Notes: generated by a model not told the origin, from the sequence alone. A DNA stretch of 64,000 nt from Cavia porcellus (GCF_034190915.1 NW_026947493.1:41162501-41226500); one strand, 5' to 3'. Counted from the stretch's first letter, positions 24,451-36,139 are shown. Numbers and translations are program-made.

Positions 24451-26285
24451 TGGTAGACATATAGGAAGAGTTCTGAAGTGTTGACAGTAATTATTATATG
24501 TCAGAAACAGTTCTACAATGCTATATAGTCAATATACAAACATAAATGAAGTAGTCAACCATGATGGTGTAGTTAACCCTGAAGGAATTATCATCAAAGG
24601 AAGTTAATCCCTTCACATCCTAGACCAAAAGGATAGCACTACCAAAGTACAATACCAAGACATTAAGTTCTCACTGGATATGATCAAACAGTAAGCCGCT
24701 TGTCTTTATGAGATAATATCTTTTATATGTTCATCATTCTAAACTGCAATTAATATAGAACATTGCTTGTACAAGGACACTTTGATTTTTCAACCAAAAC
24801 CTTAGTGACACTACTATTTAGGAGCACTTATCCTACTATTATTTGTTTTAAGTGTACTAAGGACCAAATGTACGTATGATTCTATGTAATTACCAAAAAC
24901 GCCTGGTAGACATATGGAAATGATCCCCTTTCACAAAGGGGATAGATTTTGTTAAACAAACATACTATCTGTCTATACTATATGGATTGAGTACATAAAC
25001 CTGAAAGTTAGAGCACAGTTTTTAACACTGAAGATTTAGGAGCAGGAATTGTAGGAGTTGACTATGCTCTGGTTACTGTGTTTTCTATTAGGTTTAAACT
25101 GAAGAATAATCATGGTAGCAATATATTCTCTAATTTTTATGATAAGTTAGTGCCAACTTACAAAATCTTCACATTTTAATTGACGTAGCAGACAATTTTA
25201 TGTGTGACAGTGATAATTTTTGTATGAATTTGAGCATCTTAATATTTAGAACCCTAAGACACTAAGACACTATATAGAAAATGATAATAACTGATTCACT
25301 AAACTGTTTATTCATTAATTCACATTCCTTCTTCATTCTTCTTACAAATACTCAGGGCTAGAAATGGTGATAGATATTGAATCAAGTGAAGTTTCTAAAG
25401 TTTTTATTAATATTAACTGTTTAGGATAAAGTTAAAAGGAAATGACAATGAATTTAAATCCTATTATAGCAACACTTTTGTTAAAAATTCTATTAAATTT
25501 TATATTAAGCAATTATAGAAATAATTAATTCTTTTCAATTTTCTATAGACAAAAAAATCCCATCCCAAATAATCTATGTTTAAAAAGCCAAAGCCATTAA
25601 ATGAACACTTTAGCTATAAAAATGCATGATATAATTGATGGCACCTTCTCTCATCCAGTAAAATAGCTTTCCATAATTTTATCCTTTGCTTTTCACAGAA
25701 CAGTAACCTCGTGTAGTTTCAAAGAAATTTTACTTCGAATAAAGTGAAAAACATTCTCCTCCAAGAAGCTGTTAATCTTTCCTCCATAGTGATGGCTCTC
25801 ACTGGTCAAAACTTGGAAGATTAATGAAGTACAGCTCCCTTGCCTTGGATCCCTCAAATCTTTTCTTTCCAGCTGACTCCAGCTTCTGGGTTGCCTGCAG
25901 TAGGTATCCACTATGCTAGAAAAATTCTCCTTACCAAATCTTATCTAGTACTAAGGACTATAACCTGTGTCCTATTTTCAAAATCAATTTGAAGATCCAT
26001 GGAGTTGCTACACACATAGAAAAACTCAAAACTTATTTGTGAATTTATGGACAAAGAAGAGAAAGATCAGTGTGCAGGCCACCATCATGTGTGAAGCCGG
26101 GGTCACAGTACTGACTCTGCAGAGCTCATTTCCACTTCCCCTTATCCTCCTCATACTACCAACACACTGGGGTAGAGTCAAATTTTGTTTCCAGGTTCAT
26201 TTTACCTTCATGGCTATGCTCTTTACAATACACTGCTTTCTTTTCAATACAACTTCACTGTTAACAAAGACACAGATGACTTCAC
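24451..26285. other. AT-rich single-copy DNA with one perfect hairpin
   Basis: A 9-bp arm, 3-nt loop hairpin lies at 24923-24943. The 131-codon frame at 25967-26362 has no domain and its 3' end runs into an LTR fragment, so I do not call it. Confidence 0.4.
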
Positions 26286-26289
26286 GTAC

Positions 26290-26560
26290 ACAAACTGCTG
26301 GCTATGTACCTGAATGTGTATCTGCTGACAAATGCATATGTGGAAATCCTGCTCCCCAATGAGACGGTACTGGGAAGTGGGTTCTTTGGTAGGAAATTTA
26401 CATCACGAGGGCATAACCTTCCTCAGTGAAACTAGAATCCTGATGAAAGAAGCCCACATGAGCACTTTTGTCTCTTTTATACAATCAGCTCTGATGAACA
26501 TTCCATGAGCCATTATGTGGTTACCTTCAGTGACAAGAGTAATGGCAAAATGACTGTTTT
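26290..26560 (+). repeat. LTR-like (MaLR-type) fragment
   Basis: 'gtggaaatcctgctccccaatgagacggtactgggaagtggg' and 'tcacgagggcataacc' follow the order of MaLR-like LTR 5' halves ('gaaatcctaactcccaatgtgatggtattaggaggtgggg'). Confidence 0.55.
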
Positions 26561-26884
26561 GTAGAGACATCACATTTCTTTACTGCATAGTATGAATAAT
26601 CTCCTTAGAATGTTTGTTTTTTAATTTACAAAATAAACCAGGAAAACAAGTCAGACATTTATCATAACTGAATGCAAGATCAAACAAAATTCTGAGTTTA
26701 ATACATAAGACGCAGTGTACTAGTGGACTTCCGCAGAGTCTCCAGCAGAACACGACTTTGCTCTCGTCTGCCACTATCCTTTTCCCGTATTTTATTACAA
26801 GAAATGGGGAAAAAATAAAAAGGTATCCATTAATGATGGCAGCCTAGTTCTCATTCTTGGGGCAAAGGTAACAATGTGATTGTT

Positions 26885-27365
26885 ATGGTTTGTGTCTGGG
26901 TGGTCACACAAACTTCATGTAGTCATGGACACGGCTGAATCTAGCATTTGTGACTGGTTTGTTGGATTGGTGGCCTAAGTGCTGTACCCTCCTAAGGGTG
27001 GTGTCATGGCTTATGTCAGTGGCCCCCAAGTCTCGTGCAATTATGGGTATAACCAAATCTAGCGTTTGTGATTGTTTTGTTGTCTACTTCTTGGATTGGT
27101 GGTGTGAGTGCTACACCCACCTAGGTGCGGAGCCAGAATATGATGTAACATACCAAAGAAGGTATGCCTTTCACTCTTTTGCTTTAGTTTTTGCTTTTGT
27201 TGTTTGCAGCAGCCATACAGAGCTGCCACTTCCCACCATGCTGTCTTGGAACCAACTGAGTATAGACTGAAACCTCCAAGAACTGTAAGAAATAAAGCTT
27301 TCCTTCCCTAATTTTGAGCATCAGATATTTTGTCTCAGCAAGAAGTAAAAATTAACTAACACAGG
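26885..27365 (+). repeat. LTR fragment with an internal 118-bp tandem duplication
   Basis: Starts 'tgttatggtttgtgtctgg' (LTR 5' end type) and ends 'gaactgtaagaaataaagcttt...tttgtctcagcaagaagtaaaaattaactaaca', typical of rodent MaLR-like 3' ends with an AATAAA signal. The text 'agc(a/g)tttgtga' with its downstream 'gattggtgg' and 'cctaaggg/cctaggtg' occurs twice, 118 bp apart. Confidence 0.6.
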
Positions 27366-27605
27366 TAAGTAACCAGCATACCATATAGGGAGGTGAAGAG
27401 GCCTGTTTTCCTTCCTTTTGCCCTTTTGCTCTTGTGGCTGCCATGGCAGCTTGCCGCTGCCATGAATGGTTGCCCCTTAGCCACACCACCCTGCCTTGAA
27501 GCCAGCCAAGGATGGACTGAAATCTCCAAAAAAACTGTAAAACTGTCTTGCTTCACCATGGGCATCAGGTATTTTGTCCTAACAAGAAAAAAGTAACCAA
27601 GACAG
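27366..27605 (+). repeat. Second LTR 3'-end fragment
   Basis: Repeats the 3'-end pattern of the previous element ('gccatgaatggttgcc', 'gactgaaatctcc...aactgtaaa', 'catcaggtattttgtcctaacaag'). It is a separate, diverged copy immediately downstream. Confidence 0.55.
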
Positions 27606-27644
27606 TGATGGATGTAGAGCATCATGGCTCTTTTTTGGGAGTAA

Positions 27645-27850
27645 TTATGGTCAACTCTCCAAATCTATGATCAGCATCTGTGGATTCAGTCAACTGCTGG
27701 CTAAACATAGAGAAAACCCACATAAATACTGATCATACACAGCACACTTTTTTCTTTTCATTATTATCTAAACTATATAACAACAATTATTACAAGTAAT
27801 TTACAGATGATTTAATGAATATGCAGAAAATATATCGTGTTATAAAAGAG
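27645..27850 (+). repeat. Tigger-like DNA transposon fossil
   Basis: 'atctgtggattcagtcaactgctgg' and 'acagcacacttttttcttttcattattatctaaactatataacaac...acagatgatttaa' match the layout of old Tigger-type (Tc1/mariner) non-autonomous elements. Ends not resolved. Confidence 0.5.
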
Positions 27851-28640
27851 ACTTAAACAGAGCAGATTTGGTATCTAAGAGTTCCTAGAACTGATACTCC
27901 ATAGATTAAAAAGGAAAATAACTGATTTTGTGAACAATGAAATCAATAAACCAACATTTCAAAATAATTCATTACCTATATAAACAATGTCTTGCAAATC
28001 AATCAGAAAAGTCATTGAATTTACATTAGTTAAAATATACCTTAATGGTACTCAAATGTTATTTATTATTAATTAAACCAATTAGGGATATGAGGATGTG
28101 TGTGTGTTGGGTAATGAAAGTGGGAATCCATGTAACTTTTTTCTCTAAACAATAACTAGGAGAAAAAGTTTCTGGTTAGTATCAAGGAAAACTTCTGTGT
28201 AAGCCAACCATCATTTAAGTTTTCAAATCCACACTGCTTGAATCATTCTGGCATCTGTGACTTTATCTTATGCCCTCATCTACAAATGGCAAGATCATTT
28301 CTGCTTCCAAATAATACTTTGCTCTAAGAAACGAGAGCTGAGCAATAGTTCAACACATCAATGTTAAAGAGCAGGAAGGTGACAATGAAGATGGTGGGGC
28401 AGCACTTTGCAGTTTCTCCTGGAATTGAGACAGCTGGAAAACAGCTACTAGAGGAGAAAAATGAGACGAGATCCAAGGATCAAGAAAGTGATGACAGAAA
28501 ACCTGAAACATATGGAAAAGCAGAAAGTGACCAATAGAGAAATAAATGAAGTAGTGAACTCCAAAGCCAGCCCCAGCTCTTGATGGTGAAGGAAAGTATT
28601 CCACAAGCACGAAGTATCCTGGAGAGGGCTGGAAGCTCCA
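27851..28640. other. Single-copy DNA, no gene seen
   Basis: Three overlapping minus-strand frames (28350-28721 and within) are hydrophobic but show no family motif and no splice context I trust. Confidence 0.4.
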
Positions 28641-28689
28641 GTGGTAAGTAACAGACCAACAATTCCACCTGTAGAAAAACCCACGGTCA

Positions 28690-28960
28690 TTGCAAGCTAT
28701 CAACCCAGTGTGGGGATGCACTGTTACGAGGTTGGGCCTGGCTGGAGATGGGTTACTGGAGGTGTGACCTGGAAGGACTCACACTTGTTTTCAGCTCTAC
28801 TTTCTCTCTCTTTGCTTCCTTGCTGCCATTGGTTGACCAACTTAACTAGGCCATGCCCTTCCAATAGTACAGTACCCTCTACAACTGTGAGCCAAGTCAA
28901 CCACTGCACCATTACATTGAGGGCATCACATATATTTCCCAAGAGTAGGAAAACTGAATA
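28690..28960 (+). repeat. LTR-like fragment
   Basis: 'gggttactggaggtgtgacctgg' and 'tacaactgtgagccaagtcaac' resemble the middle and 3' part of rodent MaLR-like LTRs. Decayed. Confidence 0.5.
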
Positions 28961-29029
28961 ATATAGTAGTCACTAAGAAGAATAACACAGAAGTGGACAA
29001 CCATCCTAACGGAGACATCCATTTCAACA

Positions 29030-29755
29030 CAGAGACAAAATAAGTATGGAAAAATAAGGCAGTATGATTCATCCAAAAGTTCAAAACTTATAAGTAAGTT
29101 TATTATCAAAGAGATTCCTCAAAAAACTAAGATTAGAAGTCCCATTATATAAAGTTATTCCCTTTTTGGGTATTTTTTCAGAAGAACTGAAAACATCATA
29201 CTACAGCAATACAAGTGCACCCATGTTTATAGCAGCACAATTTACAATTGCTAAATCTTGAAAACAACCCAAATGCTCATCAACTGAGGAATGGATAAAA
29301 ACATGTGGTATTTTTAAACAATTGAGTGCCACTCAACTACAAAGAAATAAACTCGAGGCTTTCATAGGTAAATGGATGCAACTAGTAAGTGAAATAAATC
29401 AGACTTGCATGTGCAAACATTGTATCATCTCCCTAGCATAAGAAACTGAAACAGTAAAAAATATTCGTACAATAGATATTGTGAAAAGGAGAGAAACTGC
29501 TCAAAAGGAAAGAACAACTGGGATGGGGGAAAAGAGAAAAGAAGAAAGGGAAAGACATTAGCTAAGATAATTGTATTACTTATTCTGTTAGTTCATTGAA
29601 AATAACTATTAGTGCTTACATTGTTTGATCAATATTGGTCATGTGAGCAACTATTTTGAAGACAACAATATGTAATATTATCAGTAATTTCCTGTCATCT
29701 TATTTTGAAATCTGTATTGTTTTTATTTTTTTTATTCTCTTTAAAATAAGAAAAA
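29030..29755 (+). repeat. L1 fragment: end of ORF2 and 3' UTR
   Basis: Clear L1 text: 'aaagagattcctcaaaaaactaagattagaagt', then 'catgtttatagcagcacaatttacaattgctaaa' and 'aacccaaatgctcatcaactgaggaatggataaaaac'. A 3' UTR with 'gagcaactattttgaagacaacaatatgtaat' and an A-rich end near 29750 follows. The UTR matches that of the minus-strand L1 ending near 52087, so both belong to related lineages. Many stops. Confidence 0.8.
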
Positions 29756-29759
29756 AAAA

Positions 29760-30195
29760 TGAATGGCGGTCAAAGAATTCACAAGACTGTTTTTTAGTAT
29801 GATCAATGACCTCAAAGAGGAAAGCTGAACGAAGGAAGACAGTGCAAGATATGAAGGAACAATACAACAAAGACATAAAGAAGACTCAAATAAAAGTTCT
29901 AAAACTGAAAAACACAGTAAACTACATGAAAAACTCAGTGAAAAATTTCACCAGTAGATAGGATCAAGCAGAATATAGAATTTCAGGTCTTAAAGATATG
30001 ACTGATGAATTATCACAGTCAGATATTAATTTAAAAAATACAATTGATGTACCACATATCCATGAATTCTGGGACAAGTCGCATCATGAATTTTCAATGT
30101 GGCATCAGACTCAAAGGCAGGTTTTGAAGGCCCAACAAAAGCAGTGTATGAAGTTATAAGAAACTTCAGATGCAGTGTAAATTTTGAGAAGTCAT
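29760..30195 (+). repeat. L1 ORF1-region fragment
   Basis: Coiled-coil-like coding remnant: 'gacctcaaagaggaaagctgaac', 'gaagactcaaataaaagttctaaaactg', 'tagataggatcaagcagaatatagaatttcaggtc', the usual L1 ORF1 wording (…DRxxQAExRISxLxD…). In-frame stops are present. Confidence 0.6.
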
Positions 30196-30199
30196 AGAT

Positions 30200-31060
30200 A
30201 TCAGGAGTACAGAATATCTGTGGAGGAATTCTTCAGGCTGTGAATGAAGCCAGTCCAAGAGACAAGGTATGCGGCTGCAACCCAGAAGGCCATAGGGATG
30301 GGGCTTCTCAAGCCCTTTGGTAATTTCATTTTATCATATAACTGACATGGTAGATACGGAACTCCATGGCTTATCATGTGCATTGCTAGTTTTCAGTCTG
30401 CCTTTAAGTCTTTGCTATCCTCTATTCCTTTCATTTAGAATCAGAATGTTTACCCTGTGTCACTGCACCTTGGGATTATACAATTTGGTGTTATTTTTAC
30501 AGAGGTTATTTGTTAACAGTTTGCCTGGAGTCTTAGAAGAGACTTGAACCTAGACTTTTTAAAAAAATGTCAGAACTGTTAAGACTTTGGGGAGGGATTA
30601 TCATGTCTTCAGTTTTGTGCAAGATAGATGCATTATAGTAACTGGAATTGTGAAGTCGCTATTTTCTTTATTTGGTGATTAGGACTATGTTTGAGGATGA
30701 ATTGACAAGCACTTTAAGTGGTGGTTAAGGTGCAGTGTCAACTTGATTTTCTTTGGGATCTGCAGAGGGATGGTAGAATATATGTCTTGCTATGTCTGAG
30801 TGGATCATGGAGTCACGGCTTTAGGAATCTGTATCTGGTCCTTCATTTTTTCTCTCCAGCACTGATTCTCTGCTCTGCTTTTCAGCCTTCATAAACTCAG
30901 CAGTTTTGCTAGACCATTTCCTCCTCCTCTGACGTTCCTGCCATGAAGCCAGCCCACCCTAGACTAAAAGCCTCTGAAATTGTGAGAAAAATTAAATATC
31001 TCGTCACTTAAATTGTGGGTATAGCCTGATGTCCCAGCAACAAAAAGCTAGTACATTTCC
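30200..31060 (+). repeat. ERV/LTR-like sequence splitting an L1
   Basis: Lies between L1 ORF1-like and endonuclease-like parts. It contains 'atgtcagaactgttaagactttggggaggg', and a 3' end 'cctctgaaattgtgag...ttgtgggtatagcctgatgtcccagcaac' similar to the neighbouring LTR 3' ends. Probably more than one LTR fragment. Assignment is by resemblance only. Confidence 0.4.
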
Positions 31061-31064
31061 AATG

Positions 31065-31676
31065 TCAAAGCTATCCTTCAAAATAAAGGACTTCTAAGAT
31101 AAGCACAATGTATAAAAATTCCTGACCAGTAATCCAGCATTTCAGAACATATTTAACGGAATCCAATAAAAGAAGAGGAAGATAAATAAGCTCCTGAGAA
31201 TGAGAAAAGAAATAAACATCACAAAATGAATACAACGACATGAATTAGTGCATAACTTCATAACTCCAAATGTTCATAATACCCCAATTAAAAGATAGAC
31301 TGCTAGATTAGATTAAAATAAAGTAAGACTCAACTCTGTTACCAACAAGAAACACACATCATTGGCAAAGATCTACCCAGACTGAAAGTGAAAAGATGAA
31401 AAACAATATTCAATGTAAACAGAATCTGAACGTAAGCTATATTCATATTTGATAAAGTAGACTTCTAGACAAAATTTGTCACAAATGACAAAGATGCCCT
31501 CCAGAAATTGTTAAAGGAAACAACCCCCCATAAATATATAACAATGATATATGCACCAAACATCAGTGTATCAAATTTCATAAAACAAATGTTATTTGAG
31601 GTAAAACATACAGGTTTCAAAACAATAAAAGTGGATGATTTCAACACTCTGCTCTCACAAATAGCTCATCCAGTGC
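31065..31676 (+). repeat. L1 ORF2 endonuclease-region fragment (or HAL1)
   Basis: 'caagaaacacacatcattggcaaagatctacccagactgaaagtgaaaagatg' and 'tatatgcaccaaacatcagtgta...aaagtggatgatttcaacactctgctctcacaaatagctcatcca' mirror the L1 endonuclease coding region (…DFNTPLS…). With the ORF1-like part upstream it may be a HAL1 (ORF1 + EN only) or a truncated L1. Frameshifted. Confidence 0.65.
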
Positions 31677-31711
31677 TAAAGAAAGAAAGAAAGAAAGAAA
31701 GAAAGAAAAAA
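31677..31711 (+). repeat. (GAAA)n microsatellite
   Basis: Seven to eight GAAA units at the end of the L1-like fragment. Confidence 0.95.
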
Positions 31712-32345
31712 TCTAACACTCATCTATCCACAATGTTGGTTCTGAAAGGAAATAAAAATTTGAAACATTGAAAAGATCTTCTCTAAGCTTTAAGTATATT
31801 ATTCTTTTTATCAAGGGAAATATGTTTACTGAAGGCAATTTCACAATACCTGCATGCATAAAAAAGAAAAGAAAAATAATTCACAGAACCCTATCACCTT
31901 AAACAGTTAAATTTCTGATACAGAATTTAATTTTCTTTAATGGTGGGATTGGTTGAGTTAACCTAAAAGTTCTCAGATAACTAAATATGAAAAAATAGCT
32001 CATATTACCCGAAGAACTGTCAAAAAAATTTTAGGTACTCACAAGGTAAAAACCCATAAAGAACAGACTAACGGACACTGAGGTCCATAGTAGATATTTT
32101 CCTCAGTAAAAAACGACATACTTGAGGTGTCACATTTTGGGTTACTAAAGTGATAGAAAATCAAGGAGAGAAATCTTTTTATAAAGAGGTAACAACTTTC
32201 CAAAATATGCTTAACAATGTCTTTCAAATTCTTTGCAAATCTTGGAAGTGTGCATTTGCAGAAGAGTCCAGAGAACTTGGTGGAAGGGATCCACTAGAAG
32301 GCTGAGCTCAGCAGCTGACTTTGCTGCTGTCTACCACCACCGAGA
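31712..32345. other. Single-copy DNA, no gene seen
   Basis: AT-rich; nothing supported. Confidence 0.45.
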
Positions 32346-32369
32346 CAGAATTTCATGTTTGAATCTCAT

Positions 32370-32635
32370 CTGCATTAGTCTATTTTGGCTGTTCTAACAA
32401 AATATCACAAACAAGAGAAATTTATTTCTCACAGTTGTGAAAGCTGTAAAGTCCAAGATCAAAGCATTAGTAGATTCAGTGTCTGAACACCTACTTAACA
32501 CCTACTTTGGATTTCACAGATGGCCATCTTTTTGCTGTCCTTACATGGAAACTCTTTAGGTTATCACTTTGGTGGTAACAGGATTGCAAATTATGAATTT
32601 AGGGGAACACAAATATTCAGACCATAGCACCATCC
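32370..32635 (-). repeat. MaLR-type LTR fragment, minus strand
   Basis: 'gcattagtctattttggctgttctaacaaaatatcac', 'tttatttctcacagttgtgaaagctg', 'gtccaagatcaaagc', 'agattcagtgtctg' and the far end 'gaatttaggggaacacaaatattcagaccatagc' are the antisense hallmarks of this LTR class. Confidence 0.7.
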
Positions 32636-32639
32636 AAAA

Positions 32640-33204
32640 AGGGAGTCTTAGTAAATATCCGAAGTTTTCCACAGGCTCACTTTGATAAAAGATAAAACTA
32701 AGCTTCAACAAATTCAAGATAATTATCCAGAAATGTATGTTCAAGACAAAACAAAATCAACACTTCATAGGGAAGCACCAAAATCCAGATTTTAGATAAA
32801 CAGAGGGAAAAATGAGACCGTTTTTATAAAATATTAGTGACATATAGAGCAACTTGTACTTTCCTATATAATTTCTAGAAGGATTAAAGTGTGGTAAAAT
32901 TAGTTCAGAAAGCTGGGGGAATTTTCTTGAGTGGTTGTAAGCTATATCTGTGTATCTATATCTGTATCTGTGTATCTCCCTATCTTAGTACATCGTATCA
33001 CCATCTACACTGACCATACACCAAAAAAGAAAGATTTAAGAGCCACTGTTGATTTCTCTCTCCCTCATACACAATTAGCAAACCCTGATTCTAACCATTT
33101 TCCATCTACCCTAGGTTAAGTCAGGATCACACCTCCTCAGGGGTAACCCAATGGCTTCTGTGGCTGACTGTCTCACCATAGGGGAAAAGAATTTCACAAA
33201 AAAA
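32640..33204. other. Single-copy DNA, no gene seen
   Basis: Short (TCTGTATC)n-like run at 32945-32985. Nothing else. Confidence 0.45.
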
Positions 33205-33209
33205 AGATC

Positions 33210-33318
33210 AAAGGGCCTGGGAATGGCTGCATACATCTGTATTCCTAGCTACTTAGGAGATTGAGGCAAGAAGATTACTTGACCCAGGAGTGCAGATCAG
33301 CAACATAGCAAAAATCCT
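33210..33318 (+). repeat. B1/Alu-like SINE (7SL-derived)
   Basis: 'gggcctgggaatggctgcatacatctgtattcctagctacttaggagattgaggcaagaagattacttgacccaggagtgcagatcagcaacatagc' follows the 7SL SINE plan. The B box is degenerate. The tail runs into the purine tract. Confidence 0.8.
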
Positions 33319-33512
33319 AGGAAAGAAAGAGAGACAGAGACAAACACAGGGAAAGAGAGAGGGGAAAAGGGAAGAAGGGGGAGGAGTTGAGGGGAGAGGA
33401 GAAAAAGAACGGAGAGGGGAGGGCAGAAGAAGGGAGAAGGGAGGGGAGGGAAGAGGTGAGGGGAGGAGAGGAGAAGAAGGGAGGGATATGAAAGGAGGAA
33501 AGTAGGACAGGG
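33319..33512 (+). repeat. Long polypurine tract (GGGAGA/GAAGG-rich)
   Basis: About 190 bp almost entirely A/G on the plus strand, directly downstream of the B1. Open frames across it (Arg/Gly/Glu or Pro/Ser-rich) are artefacts. Confidence 0.9.
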
Positions 33513-33629
33513 GAAAATCAGAGTACTTCAACCAAAAGAGGCAGAATCAAGTACAGGTAGTCAAAGGCAGTAAATGACTTTTGAGATGGGTCTTTTTTTT
33601 TTTAATTTTAGCAATTTTATAGATAACTG

Positions 33630-34085
33630 TGATTGGTTAATCTTGATTGTGAGCTTGATTGAACAAAGGCCTAGGCAATCAGTAAAGCATCTGTCCCACA
33701 GACAGTTAGATCATGAGGGCTCTCACTCCATCAATGGATTAATTTATTGATTAGATAATACTTTAATGGTGCTACTGGAAAGCATGGAAACAAAATTGGG
33801 CTTGTTGGGCAGTGATCTTGGAACACAATCTTGAGACTCACATCATGTCTCCTGCTCCTTTCTCTGGCAAGCTTTTTATCTCTGACTTTTGGCTGCTGGA
33901 GACTGAGCAGCTCTGCTCTGCAACGTTCTCTTGCCATGATGTTCTTCCTTGCTATAGGCCTAAAACAACAGAACTGGCCAACAACAGAGCGCAAACCCTG
34001 AGACTGAACCAAAGTAAATCTTTCCTTCTCTAACTTGTTTGCTTCAGGTATCTGCTCACAGGTGACAAAAAGCTAACATAGCAAA
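33630..34085 (+). repeat. LTR-like fragment (MaLR type)
   Basis: 'gatcatgagggctctcactccatcaatggatt', 'aatggtgctactgg' and the 3' end 'accaaagtaaatctttccttctc...cttcaggtatctgctcacaggtgacaaaaagctaac' follow the LTR pattern seen at 27.3 and 27.6 kb. Confidence 0.6.
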
Positions 34086-35760
34086 ATTGAAATTTTTACT
34101 TCTGAACACCCAGCACTTCTATAACATGCTGTATGACAAACTTTTCAGACATAATCATTTAAATGATAAGAATGGAATGAGAATAAAAATGTAATTGATG
34201 TATGTGTTAATTAAAATAAGTTGATGATGAGGGGATGGTTAAATGCAAAAGTGCTTTCTAAGCAAGAATATGTATCTTAAAACTCTGAAACAAATACAAA
34301 TTACAATAGTGAAAATAACAGTACCAAATGTAAAAGAGTATAAAATTCTCTATCATTCAAGAGCCATGAATGATGAAATGGAAAAATAATTCAAGAGAAA
34401 AGTAAACAGATAACAGAAGAAAACAAAGCCCATTTTTTCTTTTGAAGATACCCAAACTCCCCCAAAGGAAATTCATGGAAATTGGGATTTTAAATGTTTT
34501 ATTTTATTAGGTATAGGATCAACAAAATTAAAATGATTTTTAATATTAGGAAGCACTCACTGAGACAGGTTATTAGTAGCAACATAAAATGAGAGAGAAT
34601 TTTAACATCAATTAAAATGTAAAGTACATATATACTTTGATTACTCCATGATCCTGCATAAATATTACCTTAAGCATACAAAGTTATCCATGTCTTTGGA
34701 TGGTATATCTCTGTATAATCATACAAACAATGATTTTTGATATTCATAAACTGACATAGAATGGTATCTCAAATTTCTTGTAAAATGTAAAATGCAAGTT
34801 GCAACAGAGTATATTTTCCCACTACTTACTAACATATATTCAAACATGTTAGTATTAAGATTAAAAAAAAAAAACTTGTAAAGATTGTACTAAGGATTCC
34901 TAATCATGGTTTTACCCTATAGGTGACACCAAACAGAGCATTTTCTTAGAGCATTAGAGTAAATTATCCAAACACAAGAAAAGGTAATACAAGCCTGGGA
35001 CAAATGGAGTTACAGTTTATGTACTGAACTGTATTGCATTCAACTTTTCTATGTGAAGCCCTGTAGACTCGCATTAAATACTGTCTCCCTGGTGTGAAAT
35101 AATTGGCAATTGATCACATGAATAGCGTTACAAAATAATTTTCAATAATAAAGAGAAAGACTTCTGTTTTGTTCTCAGAATGCTTAGGGAGAAAGCCTAC
35201 TTTGTCGCCTTGCCTTTTGGGTTGTACCCCTGACAAGTTCCACATTCTCACCCCAATTATTTTCAATGATCCAGAATACCCTAGTCAGTTTGTCTGTTTC
35301 TGCCCTGCATGTAAAGTGGGAGCAACACAAACAGCCTTCTTGTCCACCACTTCTTTAAAGACACATTTAAATATGAATCTTAAATGCAAATGGAGGAGGT
35401 GAAACTTAGACAGAATCATGCAACACTGAAGTTGAAGTGTCCTATCTTGGTTGCAAGGCTAAAAGCACAGCCACCGGAGAAGACAACTGGGAAAGAGTAC
35501 TACACATTCCAGAAAGCCCTCTGAAAACTCACATGAGAGGGAATAAAATTACTTTTACCTACATATTCATCCATGGGCATTCTAGACTTGTCCAAGATAT
35601 TTACCTGTAATACAAGTGTGCCACTTTCAAAAAAAAAATCAGAAAAACAACTTGCATCACACATATACAGAAGCATATGTTGATATATGCACGTGGGTAT
35701 ATATATAAATATAGGTACAGGTTAGATATAGATACAAATTTCAGTTACCTCACCTCTCCA
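34086..35760. other. AT-rich single-copy DNA
   Basis: No repeat family or gene recognised; a 77-codon frame at 35169-35402 shows no motif. Confidence 0.45.
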
Positions 35761-35764
35761 GCTT

Positions 35765-35945
35765 TATTTATCTGCTTGGTGCTGAGGCAAAAAGATTACA
35801 AATTTGAGATCAGCCTGTAAATCATAGAGGTTTAAAAAGACTCTGTCTCAAAATAAAATATTTTTTTTTAAAAAGTCTGGAGACATAGTTCAGTGTGTAG
35901 CTCCTGTACTGAATCCCCAGTTCCCAAACAAATAAATAAATATTA
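35765..35945 (+). repeat. Composite SINE: B1 plus ID-like half (B1-dID type)
   Basis: B1 part: 'tgctgaggcaaaaagattacaaatttgagatcagcctg...gactctgtctcaaaataaa'. ID part: 'tctggagacatagttcagtgtgtagctcctg...tgaatccccagtt' with an (AAAT)n tail. This is the same architecture as the element at 3985-4245, in the opposite orientation. Confidence 0.75.
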
Positions 35946-36139
35946 ATAAATAGTAACATTGTACTGCTACAAATGTCAAAGGAGGGGAATATAAAGTAGA
36001 TTCAAAGTGAAAAATTTTGTTTGAACTTTTCTGTTTCTACTTCCACATTTCCAATCAAATGAAGGGCCACACTTCCAGGTTGTTATTATTTTCGCCTTAT
36101 TAAAAATAATAGGGCAAATGCATACATAAATACATACTA

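Noticed and set aside
25967..26362. 131-codon plus-strand frame
   Set aside because: No domain or splice support, and its end overlaps an LTR fragment.
33253..33531. Pro/Ser/Leu-rich and Gly/Arg/Glu-rich frames
   Set aside because: Artefacts of the polypurine tract.
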